Source: Actinomadura viridilutea (GTDB lineage Bacteria; Actinomycetota; Actinomycetes; Streptosporangiales; Streptosporangiaceae). From it: a stretch of DNA of 42,541 nucleotides. The notes beneath the pieces were generated by a model that saw only the letters and a program-made list of their open reading frames with translations, made no database searches and was not told the DNA's origin. Location of the stretch: the NCBI GenBank assembly GCA_003001795.1, contig PVNI01000029.1:1-42541 (forward strand), written 5' to 3'. Position numbers and translations under genes: made by a program. Shown here piece after piece: positions 42,190 to 42,541 of this stretch (positions within the stretch are counted from its first letter, which is position 1; every line of letters begins with the position of its first letter).

Positions 42190-42541
42190 GGCCGCCCTTC
42201 TTCCCCACATCCCCGTCCCCCGTCCCCACCCGTCCCCTGACGACCAGGGCCCGGCCGGCACGGACCCTTGTGGTCCGGCCGCCACACCCGTGCTCGGGTC
42301 GCCGACTCTCGACGTGTCCGGCTACGACAAGTCGACGCCTCGCGGCGCGACGCCCCAGCAATCCCGCATAAGCGCGCCCTCCCGTTCCGACCCCAAGTTC
42401 AAGCGCTGCCGCAACGAACGGGGCCCACGCCCGCCATTTCACCGGGCGCATCAGCACGAAGTACAGGAACGCGATGGCGCCCGCCAGCGCGATCGTGAAC
42501 GGCCAGTACCGCAGGCTGCGCACCATCGCCCGGAACTTGCG
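42190..42541 (-). CDS. Partial membrane protein at window edge
   Basis: A minus-strand frame open at the right edge. The part nearest the edge reads as a membrane protein (MVRSLRYWPFTIALAGAIAF, then LYFVLMRPVKWRAWAPFVAA) with at least one hydrophobic helix. Further in it becomes Arg/Gly-rich and loses protein character; an alternative frame ends near 42323. The true 3' end is therefore uncertain and a frameshift is possible. The left coordinate given is only a limit set by the hairpin. I do not recognise the family. In related genomes trxB follows the anti-sigma gene; it is not here. Confidence 0.3.

Overview
The window looks like chromosomal core DNA of a very GC-rich actinobacterium. This rests on strong G/C third-position bias, many GTG starts and actinobacterial gene families. 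The gene order matches what I recall for Streptomyces and, split around oriC, for Mycobacterium. A Streptosporangiales-type genus such as Actinomadura is my best guess, but that is inference. No tRNA, rRNA, CRISPR array or intact insertion sequence is visible.

Left part (1-15300): dnaB on the minus strand carries an in-frame P-loop intein. A MATE exporter, a 62-codon gene and a secreted PGRP/amidase-family protein follow. Next is the minus-strand ribosomal/replication block rpsF-ssb-rpsR-rplI, then small membrane proteins, an endonuclease IV, an orphan barstar-like protein and a MerR regulator. Intergenic stretches here hold a parS-like site, a DnaA-box-like cluster and short tandem repeats.

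Middle part (15500-29600): a GT87-type membrane glycosyltransferase, two tandem class A penicillin-binding proteins, a DUF5318 zinc-ribbon protein, a PadR regulator and ino1 (myo-inositol-1-phosphate synthase). This parallels the mycobacterial Rv0046c-Rv0051 neighbourhood, with the PBP duplicated. A solute-binding lipoprotein and an MFS transporter follow.

Right part (29600-42541): bioA overlaps the end of a CCA-adding enzyme gene on the minus strand. On the plus strand come a DUF6049 membrane-anchored protein, murJ (lipid II flippase), a separate transmembrane pseudokinase with a lectin-like tail, an ECF sigma factor and its overlapping zinc-binding anti-sigma factor. This is the pcnA-Rv3909-mviN-sigM region of mycobacteria. 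A truncated membrane-protein frame lies at the edge.

The functional theme is cell-envelope construction (PBPs, MurJ, pseudokinase, GT87, inositol phosphate, amidase) beside replication and translation genes. The most interesting features are a class 3 intein with a degenerate homing endonuclease, matching cysteine loops in both PBP tails, a shared PBP promoter element, a PadR operator cluster, a dual-coding overlap between DUF6049 and murJ, and the parS-like site. I did not find a clearly new multi-gene system such as a defence island or biosynthetic cluster.
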